Assembly (NCBI GenBank): GCA_944389275.1
Contig: CALXLT010000033.1
Location: 1-64,000 of the forward strand
DNA length: 64,000 nt
DNA from: an uncultured Spirochaetaceae bacterium
Lineage (GTDB): Bacteria > Spirochaetota > Spirochaetia > Sphaerochaetales > Sphaerochaetaceae
Direction of reading: 5' to 3'
Shown here piece by piece: positions 24,451-33,208 of this stretch (positions are counted from its first letter, which is position 1; every line of letters starts with the position of its first letter). The notes under the pieces were generated by a model. That model was not told where the DNA came from and searched no databases. It was given only the letters and a program-made list of their open reading frames with translations. The position numbers and the translations under genes are program-made.

Positions 24451-25545
24451 TCAATCCCAGGGAAAGCCGGAGAACACCGGCCGCCCGCTATATACCGCGG
24501 CTTTCTTCTCGCCACGCATTACCTTAAGCACCTCAGAGCACATCTCCTCCTGCTCGACCTCACCCTGATAGACAGAGATAGGAGCTATCCACGAGCAGCG
24601 CCTCTCTATTCCCTCGACTATATCGCCAAAGCGCACAAGGCCTCCCGTGAGGAGTATGGCATCGACCTTGCCCTCAAGGACCGTGGCCATGGCCCCTATC
24701 GACTTGCATATCTGATAAATCATCGCCTCCCAGACAATGGATGCATGAGGATCGCCCGCCTCCTTGAGCTTATGCACCTTATTAGCGTCCGAGGTGCCGA
24801 AATGGCTGACAAAGCCACCGGAGCGGGAGCACATCGCCTCAAGCTCCGCGGGAGTGTGCGTCTCAAGGTACCTCGCGGTCTCCATCAGCGGTATGCTTCC
24901 AAGCCTTGTCGGGGTAAACGGGCCATCCCCTCCGGCGCCTTCAGTTCCGTCTATCATCCTTCCCTTGCTGTGTGCCGCCACCGTTATGCCGCCATCGATA
25001 TGGCAGACTATGAAGGAGCAGTCCTCATAGCGCCTTCCAAGACGCTTTGCGTGCAGCCGCGCTATGCCCTTCTGGTTCAGGACATGCGACTGAGCCCTTC
25101 TGTACACCCCCTTGAGCCCTGTTATCCTCGCAACATCCTCGAACTCATCGACATTGGTGGGATTGAGCGTGAACATCGGCTTATGGTGCTCGCGCCCGAA
25201 CTCATAGGCCATCATCACCCCAAGCTTGGCAGGATGGTCGCTGCCGCCCTTGTCATCCCGGGTATCGGCATAGAGCCTCTCATCGATCTCCATCACGCCC
25301 TCTCCCTGGGAATAGGCGCAGCCTCCCCTTCCCACGAAGACATCTATCGAGTCCACATCCACAGAGTGGCGGGAAAGCGCGTCCATCACGACGCTTTTGC
25401 GGAACGGAAGCTGATCATTGGTGGTGCTGAACCTGAGAAGCTCAGGAGCGTCATGGAATATGCTCTCGGTGAATATCTCACTGTCATCATCGAATACGCT
25501 GATCTTGGTGGATGTGGAGCCTGGATTTATAACAAGAAGTCTCAT
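24451..25545 (-). CDS. buk: Butyrate kinase
   Basis: The 364-residue protein is an ASKHA acid kinase: NPGSTSTKISVFDD at the N-terminus, FVGRGGCAYSQGEGV, VCHIDGGITVAAHSKGRMIDG, DGPFTPTRLG and the C-terminal LTGGLVRF. The spacing fits butyrate or branched-chain fatty-acid kinase rather than acetate kinase. It makes ATP and butyrate from butyryl phosphate, or the reverse. A phosphotransbutyrylase gene is not in the window. The promoter has its -10 six bases before ATG. Confidence 0.9.
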   Translation of the reverse strand: MRLLVINPGSTSTKISVFDDDSEIFTESIFHDAPELLRFSTTNDQLPFRKSVVMDALSRHSVDVDSIDVFVGRGGCAYSQGEGVMEIDERLYADTRDDKGGSDHPAKLGVMMAYEFGREHHKPMFTLNPTNVDEFEDVARITGLKGVYRRAQSHVLNQKGIARLHAKRLGRRYEDCSFIVCHIDGGITVAAHSKGRMIDGTEGAGGDGPFTPTRLGSIPLMETARYLETHTPAELEAMCSRSGGFVSHFGTSDANKVHKLKEAGDPHASIVWEAMIYQICKSIGAMATVLEGKVDAILLTGGLVRFGDIVEGIERRCSWIAPISVYQGEVEQEEMCSEVLKVMRGEKKAAVYSGRPVFSGFPWD

Positions 25546-25551
25546 GCCACT

Positions 25552-25580
25552 ATCTTAGGATCTTCGGGTGCTGTGGACAA
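25552..25580 (-). promoter_or_regulatory. buk promoter, leaderless
   Basis: TTGTCC (25575-25580), 17 bases, TAAGAT (25552-25557) on the minus strand, then six bases to the ATG. The -35 abuts the ATG of the divergent gtrA gene. Confidence 0.6.
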
Positions 25581-26029
25581 TGGAGAAACAGTTCATTAGG
25601 ATTTACCGGGTGAGAAAGTGCCCTGATTTCATCGTCTACTGCATATTCGGCTTCATGGCCACGCTCGTGAACATGCTCAGCTACGAGATCCTGTACAGGA
25701 AGCTTGGCATGCCTAACGTGGCAGCGGTGGCGCTCTCATGGCTATTTGCCGTCACATTCGCGTTCTTCACGAACAAGTACATCGTATTCCGCGTGAAAGG
25801 GGCCAGGAACAGGCATAGCCTCGGTCAGGAGCTCCTGTACTTCTACCTATGCCGCGCGGCAAGCGGCGTGCTCGATGTCGTCATAATGTTCATAGCCGTC
25901 GATGTGCTTGACCTCAACCACACGCTCTGGAAGTTCATCTCAAATCTCGCTGTGGGAATCTGCAATTACCTTGCGGGACGCCTCTTCATCTTCGCGAAGG
26001 ACAAGGATCAGGCAAGGCCCAGGGAATGA
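25580..26029 (+). CDS. GtrA-family membrane protein
   Basis: The 149-residue protein has four hydrophobic segments and the GtrA pattern: FIVYCIFGFMATLVNMLSYEIL, NKYIVF and a final VGICNYLAGRLFIF. GtrA proteins are thought to move polyprenyl-linked sugars or take part in surface glycosylation. I prefer the ATG at 25580; a GTG at 25568 is in frame. The 3' end overlaps the HAD gene tail by 22 bases. Confidence 0.8.
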   Translation: MEKQFIRIYRVRKCPDFIVYCIFGFMATLVNMLSYEILYRKLGMPNVAAVALSWLFAVTFAFFTNKYIVFRVKGARNRHSLGQELLYFYLCRAASGVLDVVIMFIAVDVLDLNHTLWKFISNLAVGICNYLAGRLFIFAKDKDQARPRE

Positions 26030-26802
26030 AGGGCGCGGTATATGCCCTCATGGTCATTGTCATCGGCATGGAGGCTTATCCTGGCCTTCAGGTCCTCAGG
26101 CGCGTTGCCCATCAGGAAGCCCTTGCCAGCTACGCGGAGAAGCTCCTCATCATTGTAGCTATCACCGAAGGCGATGGCATCCTCCATCCCAAGCCCATAC
26201 TCACGGCATAGCAAGGCGGCAGCGGCCGCCTTTGATACGCCTTTTGCCATTATCTCCACAAGGCGATCAGATGACCTTACGATAAAGACATCGGGAAACC
26301 TTCCGCGAAGCCTATACTCTATGCTCTCCGCTTCCCCGGGCTCACAGATGCATAGGATCTTGCTGACCTCATCAGCTGCTGCGGAATCAAGCGTCCCCTC
26401 TTCAGCCTCGGCCTCAACTATCTCCTCCTCTCGCCTTATCCTCCCATCATCCCGGCTCTTCACGATCCACTGATCATATGAGTAGATGCAATATGAGAGA
26501 TCGAGGCGCTCATCCTCGATGTACCCGATGATCTCTCCGGCCTTATCCTTAGGCATGCCTCTGTGGAAGAGCACGCGGCCTTCCTCATCCAGCACCAGCG
26601 CCCCGCTATAGGAGATGATAGGAGCGCAGAAGCCATAGCGGCGGAATATCGGGTATATGCCGGAAGGGCCACGGGCAGAGACAATCACGAACGGTATGCC
26701 CCTCTCCCTCAGTTCCGCGATAGCACGCGCTGTATAGCTCCCGATCCTGTGGCTGCTGTCCAGAAGCGTTCCATCGACATCGCTGAATACTATCCCATTC
26801 AT
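26008..26802 (-). CDS. Cof-type HAD-superfamily phosphatase
   Basis: The 264-residue protein has HAD motif I (FSDVDGTLLDSS), motif II (FVIVSARG), and motifs III/IV (KGVSKAAAAALLC, AIAFGDSYNDEELL). The C2B-type cap is typical of Cof enzymes that hydrolyse sugar phosphates, FMN or pyridoxal phosphate. The start at 26800-26802 is preferred because AAAGGGGGA precedes it and motif I follows at once. It follows the EamA gene in the same direction. Confidence 0.88.
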   Translation of the reverse strand: MNGIVFSDVDGTLLDSSHRIGSYTARAIAELRERGIPFVIVSARGPSGIYPIFRRYGFCAPIISYSGALVLDEEGRVLFHRGMPKDKAGEIIGYIEDERLDLSYCIYSYDQWIVKSRDDGRIRREEEIVEAEAEEGTLDSAAADEVSKILCICEPGEAESIEYRLRGRFPDVFIVRSSDRLVEIMAKGVSKAAAAALLCREYGLGMEDAIAFGDSYNDEELLRVAGKGFLMGNAPEDLKARISLHADDNDHEGIYRALHSLGLA

Positions 26803-26821
26803 TCCGTCCCCCTTTCTGCCA

Positions 26822-27679
26822 TCAGAGGATGAGCAGCATCGTTCCCAAGACAATCATCAGAAGCCCGGCAAGGGAACGCATGCCAAGCTTCTCATGGAAG
26901 ACAACGCGTGAGAACACGATCGAGACCACGATGCTAAGCTTATCGATAGGAACGACTATCGACACCGGCCCGATCTGCAGGGCCCTGTAATAGCAGAGCC
27001 ATGAAGCCCCCGTGGCCAGGCCTGAAAGGATGATGAAAAGCAGCTCCTTCCTTTCCGGGACAATGACAAGGCTGCCCTTTCCTTCAACTGCCACGGCCAG
27101 CCAGGCCATCACGAGCACGACAGTAGTCCTGATTGCCGTGCCAAGATCCGGATCAATGCCTTCTATCCCTATCTTCCCGAGTACCGAGGTAAGCGCGGCA
27201 AAGATGGCAGAGAGCAAGGCATAGACAAGCCATGAGCCATAGCGCACGTCTTTCCCGCAATCCTGGCGCTGTATCATCAGATATGTTCCGATGGCGATCA
27301 GGATCATCGATATGACACCTGAGGCGCTTATAGGTTCATGGAGAAGCAGTATGGCAAGAAGCATCGACAGCACGGTGCTGGACTTATCGATCGGAACGAC
27401 CTTGCTCACATCCCCGTCCTTCAGCGCGCGGAAATAGCAAAGCCATGAAGCTCCTGTAGCAAGCCCGGATAGGATCAGGAATATCCACGTCGTCGGCGCA
27501 ATCGAGCCCATAGGCGGGAGCGGCCCGCCTATTGCGGCCATAAGCCAGGAGAAGACAAGGACAATGATAGTCCTGAATGCCGTAGCAACGGCCGAATCTG
27601 TCTTCCTTATGCCGCATTTCGCGAGAATCGAGGTGATTCCGGCAAAGAACGCAGAGAGAAATGCAAGCACGATCCACAT
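26822..27679 (-). CDS. EamA-family (DMT) transporter
   Basis: The 285-residue protein has ten hydrophobic segments and two visibly duplicated EamA halves: ITSILAKCGIRKTDSAVATAFRT against TSVLGKIGIEGIDPDLGTAIRT, and GLATGASWLCYFRALKDG against GLATGASWLCYYRALQIG. Members carry amino acids or other small metabolites across the inner membrane. I start at MWIVLAFLSAF (27677-27679), 8 bases after the -10. It is divergent from the lysine operon, so lysine/diamine export is conceivable but not shown. Confidence 0.85.
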   Translation of the reverse strand: MWIVLAFLSAFFAGITSILAKCGIRKTDSAVATAFRTIIVLVFSWLMAAIGGPLPPMGSIAPTTWIFLILSGLATGASWLCYFRALKDGDVSKVVPIDKSSTVLSMLLAILLLHEPISASGVISMILIAIGTYLMIQRQDCGKDVRYGSWLVYALLSAIFAALTSVLGKIGIEGIDPDLGTAIRTTVVLVMAWLAVAVEGKGSLVIVPERKELLFIILSGLATGASWLCYYRALQIGPVSIVVPIDKLSIVVSIVFSRVVFHEKLGMRSLAGLLMIVLGTMLLIL

Positions 27680-27687
27680 GCTCAGTG

Positions 27688-27715
27688 ATGATAGCACCAA
27701 TGACACAATAGTCAA
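27688..27715 (-). promoter_or_regulatory. EamA promoter
   Basis: TTGACT (27710-27715), 16 bases, TGC-TATCAT (-10 at 27688-27693); the ATG lies 8 bases downstream, so the leader is 0-2 bases. Confidence 0.65.
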
Positions 27716-27720
27716 GTATT

Positions 27721-27743
27721 GTTATTAAAATAACATAATGTTA
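27721..27743. promoter_or_regulatory. Overlapping palindromes between EamA and dapB
   Basis: GTTATT-AA-AATAAC (27721-27734) and TAACAT-A-ATGTTA (27731-27743) share an arm. They sit upstream of both divergent promoters and could be one operator; the protein is unknown. Confidence 0.4.
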
Positions 27744-27768
27744 AATTATAGACACTGATGTTATAAAT

Positions 27769-27777
27769 TGCTATCAT
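27769..27777 (+). promoter_or_regulatory. dapB operon promoter
   Basis: TGC-TATCAT extended -10; the leader of about 12 bases contains GAGG, so this operon is SD-led. Confidence 0.5.
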
Positions 27778-27795
27778 CAGGCATCGAGGAACGAA

Positions 27796-28557
27796 ATGAG
27801 GATAGCAATCGTTGGATACGGAAGGATGGGAAAGCTCATCCGCAGCATGATAGAAAGCTCAGGAGATGATGAGGTTACGGCAGTCATCGACCCCGTGGCA
27901 GGAGAAGGAGTCACGGCAGGATCTGTATCGGAGGAAACGCTTGGACATGCGGATGCGGTGATAGACTTCTCCTCCGCCCAGGCAGTGCAGGACAACATCG
28001 CGCTGTACTCCGCCATTGGGATCCCCACGGTCATCGGGACAACGGGATGGTATGATAAGCTCCCCGCAATCCGCGAGATGATCGATGGGAAGAAGGCAAG
28101 GATAATATACTCCGGCAACTTCTCGATAGGCGTGCAGATATTCCTCCATCTGGTATCGGAGGCTGGAAAGCTCATAGATGGCATCGAGTCGTATGACGCC
28201 GCTGTAACGGAAATCCATCACAGGGAGAAGGCGGACTCCCCTTCCGGCACGGCGCTGATGGCCGCTGAGAGGATACTCGGCACGGTAAGGAGGAAGTGCG
28301 CGCTGCAGATAGGGAACCCTGAAGGGAAGATCGCAAAGGATCATCTCTCAGTCTCATCATCGCGCATAGGTTCCGTTCCCGGCGTGCACACGGTGATGCT
28401 TGATAGCCCGGCGGACACGATAGAGATAACCCATACGGCAAGATCCAGGGAAGGATTCGCGGAAGGCGCGATCAGGGCCGCCAGGTGGGTAGCGGGACAG
28501 GAACCCGGGATATATACGATGGATGATTTCGTAAGCGATCTTATAGGAGGCAGATGA
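27796..28557 (+). CDS. dapB: 4-hydroxy-tetrahydrodipicolinate reductase
   Basis: The 253-residue protein has the NAD(P)-binding start IAIVGYGRMGKLIRSMIE, the DapB block EIHHREKADSPSGTAL and the VPGVHTVMLDSPADTIEITHTARSREGFAEGA C-terminal pattern. It reduces hydroxy-tetrahydrodipicolinate to tetrahydrodipicolinate. It is the first gene of dapB-dapA-dapL-lysA; dapA follows after one base. Confidence 0.95.
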   Translation: MRIAIVGYGRMGKLIRSMIESSGDDEVTAVIDPVAGEGVTAGSVSEETLGHADAVIDFSSAQAVQDNIALYSAIGIPTVIGTTGWYDKLPAIREMIDGKKARIIYSGNFSIGVQIFLHLVSEAGKLIDGIESYDAAVTEIHHREKADSPSGTALMAAERILGTVRRKCALQIGNPEGKIAKDHLSVSSSRIGSVPGVHTVMLDSPADTIEITHTARSREGFAEGAIRAARWVAGQEPGIYTMDDFVSDLIGGR

Positions 28558-28558
28558 C

Positions 28559-29464
28559 ATGGAAGGATTCAGAGGAGTATACACGGCGCTCATAACGCCA
28601 TTCACGGATATCGGGACAGTGGATTACAAGGCTCTCGAGAGGATCGTCGAGCAGCAGATAGAAGCTGGCATCGATGGCCTTGTGCCATGCGGGACCACAG
28701 GAGAGAGCCCGACGCTTTCCCATGAGGAGCATGACAGGGTGATCGCCCAGACGATCAAGTACGCGGCAGGACGCGTTCCGGTGATAGCTGGCACAGGCTC
28801 CAACGCCACGACAGAGGCTATAAGGCTCTCCCAGCACGCGGAGGACGCGGGGGCAGATGCCGTGCTTCTTGTCAATCCCTATTACAACAAGCCGACGCAG
28901 AAGGGGCTTTACCTGCATTTCAAGGCCATCGCCGACTCGGTGAAGATCCCATGCATCCTCTACAACATCAAGGGACGCACGGGCGTCAACCTTGAGACAG
29001 AGACGCTTGTAAGGCTGGAGAATGACTGCCGCAACATAACCGCGGTCAAGGAGGCCTCTGGCTCGCTGGAGCAGATGAAGGCCGTGATAGACGGCACGGA
29101 GAACGGCTTTTCAGTGCTCTCCGGCGATGACAACCTCGCGCTTGACCTCATCAGGCTTGGCGGCGATGGCGTCATCTCAGTGGCCTCCAACCTATTCCCG
29201 AAGGAGATGGTGCGCATGGTCCATGCAGCCCTTGACGGCAGATGGGACGAGGCTGAAAGGCTTGGCGCGTGGTTCGCGCCGTTCTTCTCCGCATGCTTCA
29301 TCGAGACCAATCCGATACCGATCAAGACAGCTATGGCAAGGATGGGATGGTGCAGGGAATCATTCAGGCTCCCGATGTGCCCGCTTGAGAGCTCGGAGCA
29401 CAGGGAGAAGCTCTTCTCGATAATCGACGGCATGGCAGAGGACGCAAAGGAGGGAAGGATCTGA
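28559..29464 (+). CDS. dapA: 4-hydroxy-tetrahydrodipicolinate synthase
   Basis: The 301-residue protein is a class I TIM-barrel lyase: GVYTALITPF, LVPCGTTGESPTLSHEEH, VLLVNPYYNKPTQ, the YN of CILYNIKGRTGVNL, and the Schiff-base Lys in NITAVKEASG. It condenses pyruvate with aspartate semialdehyde. The stop overlaps the dapL ATG by one base. Confidence 0.96.
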   Translation: MEGFRGVYTALITPFTDIGTVDYKALERIVEQQIEAGIDGLVPCGTTGESPTLSHEEHDRVIAQTIKYAAGRVPVIAGTGSNATTEAIRLSQHAEDAGADAVLLVNPYYNKPTQKGLYLHFKAIADSVKIPCILYNIKGRTGVNLETETLVRLENDCRNITAVKEASGSLEQMKAVIDGTENGFSVLSGDDNLALDLIRLGGDGVISVASNLFPKEMVRMVHAALDGRWDEAERLGAWFAPFFSACFIETNPIPIKTAMARMGWCRESFRLPMCPLESSEHREKLFSIIDGMAEDAKEGRI

Positions 29465-30693
29465 TGGCAAGGGCAAGCGAGGATTTCATGAAGCTGCAGT
29501 CGGGATATCTCTTCCCGGAGGTCGCAAGGCGCATCAGGGCATGGCAGGAGCGCAATCCTGGCGAATCGGTCATGAAGCTGAGCATAGGCAATACCACCGA
29601 GGCGCTCCCGCGCTTCATCGCGGAGGAGATGAAGAGGAAGATCGACCTCCTGATGGACAGGAACACATATACAGGCTACGGCGATGAGCAGGGCGATACC
29701 CCTCTCCGCGATGCCCTCGCGGAGCACTATCAGAGGGAATATGGCGTGACGCTGCCTTCCTCTGCGTTCTTCGTATCGGACGGGGCGAAGAGCGACGCCG
29801 CGAATATCCAGTCGATATTCAGCCGCCGCTCGATCCCGGCGATCCAGGACCCAGCCTACCCTGTCTATGTCGACTCGAACGTGGCCGGCGGCCATACCGG
29901 GCTGTATGACGCAGCGGCAGATGGCTACAGCGGCATTGTCTACATGAAGGCAGACGCCTCAAACGGATTTGTGGCAGAGCCGCCGAAGGAGCATGCCGAC
30001 ATCATATACCTCTGCTTCCCCAACAACCCCACAGGCGCCGTGGCAACGAAGGAGCAGCTTGCCCGCTTCGTGGACTACGCGCATAGGGAGAAGGCCGTCA
30101 TCATCTTCGACAGCGCCTATTCGGACTACATCGAGACAAAGGGCATCCCCCACTCCATCTATGAGATAGAGGGGGCAAGGGACTGCGCGATAGAGATCGG
30201 ATCGTTCTCGAAGAACGCGGGCTTCACAGGCGTGAGGCTTGGCTGGACGATTGTTCCGGAGGAGCTTGAGGCGGAGGATGCCCCGAAAGGCACGCTGCAC
30301 AGGCTCTGGAACAGAAGGCAGTGCACGTTCTTCAACGGCGCGTCGAACGTCGCTCAGGCGGGTGGCATCGCAGCCCTTTCCCAGACAGGGCGCAGGGAAT
30401 GCCTGGACCTTGTCGGATACTACAAGGAGAACGCCCGGATCATAAGGGAAGGAGTCGGGAAAATCGGCCTTGAATGCTATGGCGGCGTGGATAGCCCTTA
30501 TATCTGGACAAGCTGCCCGGACAGCATGACAAGCTGGGACTTCTTCGATTTCCTCCTGGACAAGGCCCATGTGGCGGTAACGCCTGGCTCCGGCTTCGGA
30601 AGCGCGGGAGAGGGCTTCGTGCGCATCTCGGCGTATGGCCACAGGGAGGATGTGGAGAGGGCGGTCGCCTCGATCAGGGAGAATCTAAGATGA
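29464..30693 (+). CDS. dapL: LL-diaminopimelate aminotransferase
   Basis: The 409-residue protein is a fold-type I PLP enzyme with the DapL pattern: GYLFPEVARRIRAW, SIGNTTEALP, TYTGYGDEQGDTPLRDA, VSDGAKSDAANIQ, FPNNPTGAVAT and the PLP Lys in GSFSKNAGFTGVRLGW. It converts tetrahydrodipicolinate to LL-diaminopimelate in one step, bypassing DapD/C/E. This pathway is known in chlamydiae, spirochaetes and plants. It is followed by lysA with a 4-base overlap. Confidence 0.94.
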   Translation: MARASEDFMKLQSGYLFPEVARRIRAWQERNPGESVMKLSIGNTTEALPRFIAEEMKRKIDLLMDRNTYTGYGDEQGDTPLRDALAEHYQREYGVTLPSSAFFVSDGAKSDAANIQSIFSRRSIPAIQDPAYPVYVDSNVAGGHTGLYDAAADGYSGIVYMKADASNGFVAEPPKEHADIIYLCFPNNPTGAVATKEQLARFVDYAHREKAVIIFDSAYSDYIETKGIPHSIYEIEGARDCAIEIGSFSKNAGFTGVRLGWTIVPEELEAEDAPKGTLHRLWNRRQCTFFNGASNVAQAGGIAALSQTGRRECLDLVGYYKENARIIREGVGKIGLECYGGVDSPYIWTSCPDSMTSWDFFDFLLDKAHVAVTPGSGFGSAGEGFVRISAYGHREDVERAVASIRENLR

Positions 30694-31949
30694 CAGAGAA
30701 GAGACTGCCGCTTCCAGACAAGGATCTCCAGGCCTTCGCGGCAAAGGCCGGCACGCCATTCCATATCTATGATGGCCGCGCGATCAGGCAGAACGCCATG
30801 GATATGCTTTCCGCGTTCTCTTGGGCAGATGGATTCGTGAACTACTTCGCGGTCAAGGCGCTTCCAAACGTGAATATCGTGAGGCTTCTGGGCCAGTGCG
30901 GCTTCGGCGCTGACTGCTCCTCTCTTCCCGAACTCCTGATAGCGAAGGAGGCCGGCATCCCCGGCGAGAGGATCATGTTCTCCTCAAATGACACCCCCGA
31001 TGAGGAATTCGAGGAGGCGTTCAGGCTCGGTGCGATCATCAATCTCGATGACATAACGCACATAGATGACGTGATCAGAGTGTGCGGCCGCCTTCCTGAG
31101 ACGATCTCGTTCCGCTACAACCCTGGAAGGGAGCGTACAGGGAACGCGATCATAGGGAACCCTGTGGAAGCGAAGTACGGAGTCACGCATGACCAGCTCC
31201 TGGAGTGCTACAGGAAAGCCTCGGAAAACGGCGCAAGGCGCTTCATGCTCCACACGATGGTAGCCTCAAACGAACTTAACGAGGATTATATCGCGGAGAC
31301 AGCGCGCATGGTATTCTCGCTGGTCGATGAGATACGCAGCAAGACAGGGATCAGAATCGAGCAGGTGGATCTTGGAGGCGGGATCGGCATACCATACCGC
31401 CCGGAGGACACCGCTATATCCTTCAGCCATCTCTCGGAGAGGATACACGAGCTCTATTCCTCCATGATAGAGGCAAAGGGGCTTGCTCCCCTACGCATAT
31501 CATTCGAGTGCGGAAGATGCATAACAGGCCCCTACGGCTGGCTTATCTCCCGCGTAAGGCACGTCGCGCATAAATACAAGGACTATGTTGGCCTCGATGC
31601 CTGCATGGCTGACCTCATGCGTCCAGCCTTGTACGGGGCGTATCATCATATCACGGCAATCGGAAAGGAGGATCAGCCCAGGGATCATGTATATGACGTG
31701 ACAGGATCGCTATGCGAGAACAACGACAAGTTCGCCATAGACCGACCTCTTCCGCTTATCGAGAGAGGCGACCTCCTCGCCATACATGACACTGGAGCCC
31801 ATGGCCACTCGATGGGATTCAGCTACAACGCCAAGCTCCGCCATGCCGAATACCTCATAGAGGACGACGGCATCTACTGCATCAGGCGCGCGGAGACTTA
31901 CGAGGACTACATCCGCACGCAGCTGAGCGAGCCGAAGCTGATGCGATGA
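30690..31949 (+). CDS. lysA: Diaminopimelate decarboxylase
   Basis: The 419-residue protein is a fold-type III PLP decarboxylase: FHIYDGRAIRQN, NYFAVKALPN (PLP Lys), GFGADCSSLPEL, VDLGGGIGIPY, and a C-terminal HDTGAHGHSMGFSYNAKLR. It matches the DapL-associated LysA variant and makes lysine from meso-diaminopimelate. The epimerase DapF is not in the window. It ends 5 bases from the facing XdhC gene; no clear terminator is seen. Confidence 0.88.
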   Translation: MTEKRLPLPDKDLQAFAAKAGTPFHIYDGRAIRQNAMDMLSAFSWADGFVNYFAVKALPNVNIVRLLGQCGFGADCSSLPELLIAKEAGIPGERIMFSSNDTPDEEFEEAFRLGAIINLDDITHIDDVIRVCGRLPETISFRYNPGRERTGNAIIGNPVEAKYGVTHDQLLECYRKASENGARRFMLHTMVASNELNEDYIAETARMVFSLVDEIRSKTGIRIEQVDLGGGIGIPYRPEDTAISFSHLSERIHELYSSMIEAKGLAPLRISFECGRCITGPYGWLISRVRHVAHKYKDYVGLDACMADLMRPALYGAYHHITAIGKEDQPRDHVYDVTGSLCENNDKFAIDRPLPLIERGDLLAIHDTGAHGHSMGFSYNAKLRHAEYLIEDDGIYCIRRAETYEDYIRTQLSEPKLMR

Positions 31950-31954
31950 GTCCG

Positions 31955-33127
31955 TCAGAACGCAGAGAAGAATGAATCGACAGCCTCGAGGATAGCCCCC
32001 GTGACAGATCCGATCGCATTGGATGGAATGGAAAGGCTATCACCGGGGAGCGTGCTTCCGGAGCGCAATAGGCACCCGACATCTTCCCCTAAAGTCTCTA
32101 TCACGGCGTCGGCATCCTCTGCCGCCGTGAGCCCTGGCCCCGCCGCAACCGTGAACGGAGCCATTTTCCTCATATTCCGTCCAGCACTTCCTATGCCGAC
32201 AGCGGCAAGCGGCTTCAGCTTTGCCGCGGCTTCCTCCGCGCTTCCGGAAAACACAGGCAGCCTCCCTTCATCCAGCACATGGAAGCATAGCTCCGGTGAC
32301 GATATCTCAAAAGCATGCGAGGGAGGAATGGATCCCACGGCAAGGACATCATATCCAGAGCGAAGCAGACGCAAGGCGGCCTTCTCCGCGATCTCCCCGT
32401 TTCCCGATACAAGCACGAAGCGTCGCCGCCTCTCCCAGCCGGGAAGCCCGGACCTTCCGCTATATGCCATCATCACCTCAGCCGTGACGGAGATGGCGAT
32501 CTCCTCGGGCGTCCTTGCGCCTATGTCCAGCCCGATGGGAGCATAGAGATCTTTGCCGGGTATCACCCGTGAGCGGGAAGAGAGAATGCCCGCATAGAAA
32601 GCATTGGAATAATCAATGAGAGGAAGGACATCATCGCTGCCATGGACTGTCACGACAAGCGCGGAGCTCTTATCAAGGACAAGGCCGGAAAGAGCCTCGT
32701 TCCAGTTTCCGCCGACACGGACCCCGGCAGCCCAGGGGCACTCTACCGGGGCTGTGTCATGGATATATATGGCGTACCCGACCGAGTGAAGCGCCTTGGC
32801 GACAGCCTGCCCGACATGGCCGTATCCGATGATGTACGCGCGCCTAGCCTTCTGGACCACATCCACCATGAGCTTGACGCTCCCCCGTCCCGTGCTGACA
32901 TCGATAATCCTCCCCTTCCCTTCTCTGATAGCCTCAAGCGAGGCCTTGATAGCAGTCTCCTCGACAAGATGGCCGCCGACTGTCGACCATGTGCTCCCAT
33001 CCTCAGCTACAAGCATGCGTCCCGACCTTCTGGGCACTATGCCCTCGGCGCCGATGATGGTGACGATGGCGAACGGCAGATTCAGCCTTTCCAGCTCATA
33101 AGCCTTAGCGAACATATCCTCTTCCAT
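31955..33127 (-). CDS. XdhC/CoxI-family protein fused to a YqeB-like domain
   Basis: The 390-residue protein starts as XdhC/CoxI (LPFAIVTIIGAEGIVPRRSGRMLV, VGGHLVEETAIKASLEAI) with an XdhC C-terminal Rossmann domain (RRAYIIGYGHVGQAVAKALHSVG; GLDIGARTPEEIAISVTAEVM). From about residue 240 a second part (RFVLVSGNGEIAEKAALRLLRSGYDV ... VAAGPGLTAAEDADAVIETLGEDVGCLL) resembles YqeB, an accessory protein of selenium-dependent molybdenum hydroxylases. XdhC proteins bind and sulfurate molybdenum cofactor. No hydroxylase gene is in the window. The -10 lies 6 bases before ATG. Confidence 0.75.
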   Translation of the reverse strand: MEEDMFAKAYELERLNLPFAIVTIIGAEGIVPRRSGRMLVAEDGSTWSTVGGHLVEETAIKASLEAIREGKGRIIDVSTGRGSVKLMVDVVQKARRAYIIGYGHVGQAVAKALHSVGYAIYIHDTAPVECPWAAGVRVGGNWNEALSGLVLDKSSALVVTVHGSDDVLPLIDYSNAFYAGILSSRSRVIPGKDLYAPIGLDIGARTPEEIAISVTAEVMMAYSGRSGLPGWERRRRFVLVSGNGEIAEKAALRLLRSGYDVLAVGSIPPSHAFEISSPELCFHVLDEGRLPVFSGSAEEAAAKLKPLAAVGIGSAGRNMRKMAPFTVAAGPGLTAAEDADAVIETLGEDVGCLLRSGSTLPGDSLSIPSNAIGSVTGAILEAVDSFFSAF

Positions 33128-33133
33128 GGCTCC

Positions 33134-33142
33134 ATTCTAGCA
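33134..33142 (-). promoter_or_regulatory. Extended -10 of the XdhC-YqeB gene, leaderless
   Basis: TGC-TAGAAT ends 6 bases before the ATG at 33125-33127. GGAG in the interval is too close to serve as SD. Confidence 0.55.
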
Positions 33143-33208
33143 GGGATACCGCGACAAAGCACACGCAAAGAGCAAATCAGCTGAAAAATGAATATTAAGC
33201 GATATATA

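Noticed and set aside
24445-25599. 384-residue plus-strand ORF
   Set aside because: Antisense to butyrate kinase, which has clear family motifs and its own promoter.
28960-29895. 311-residue minus-strand ORF
   Set aside because: Antisense to dapA and dapL; no recognisable protein.
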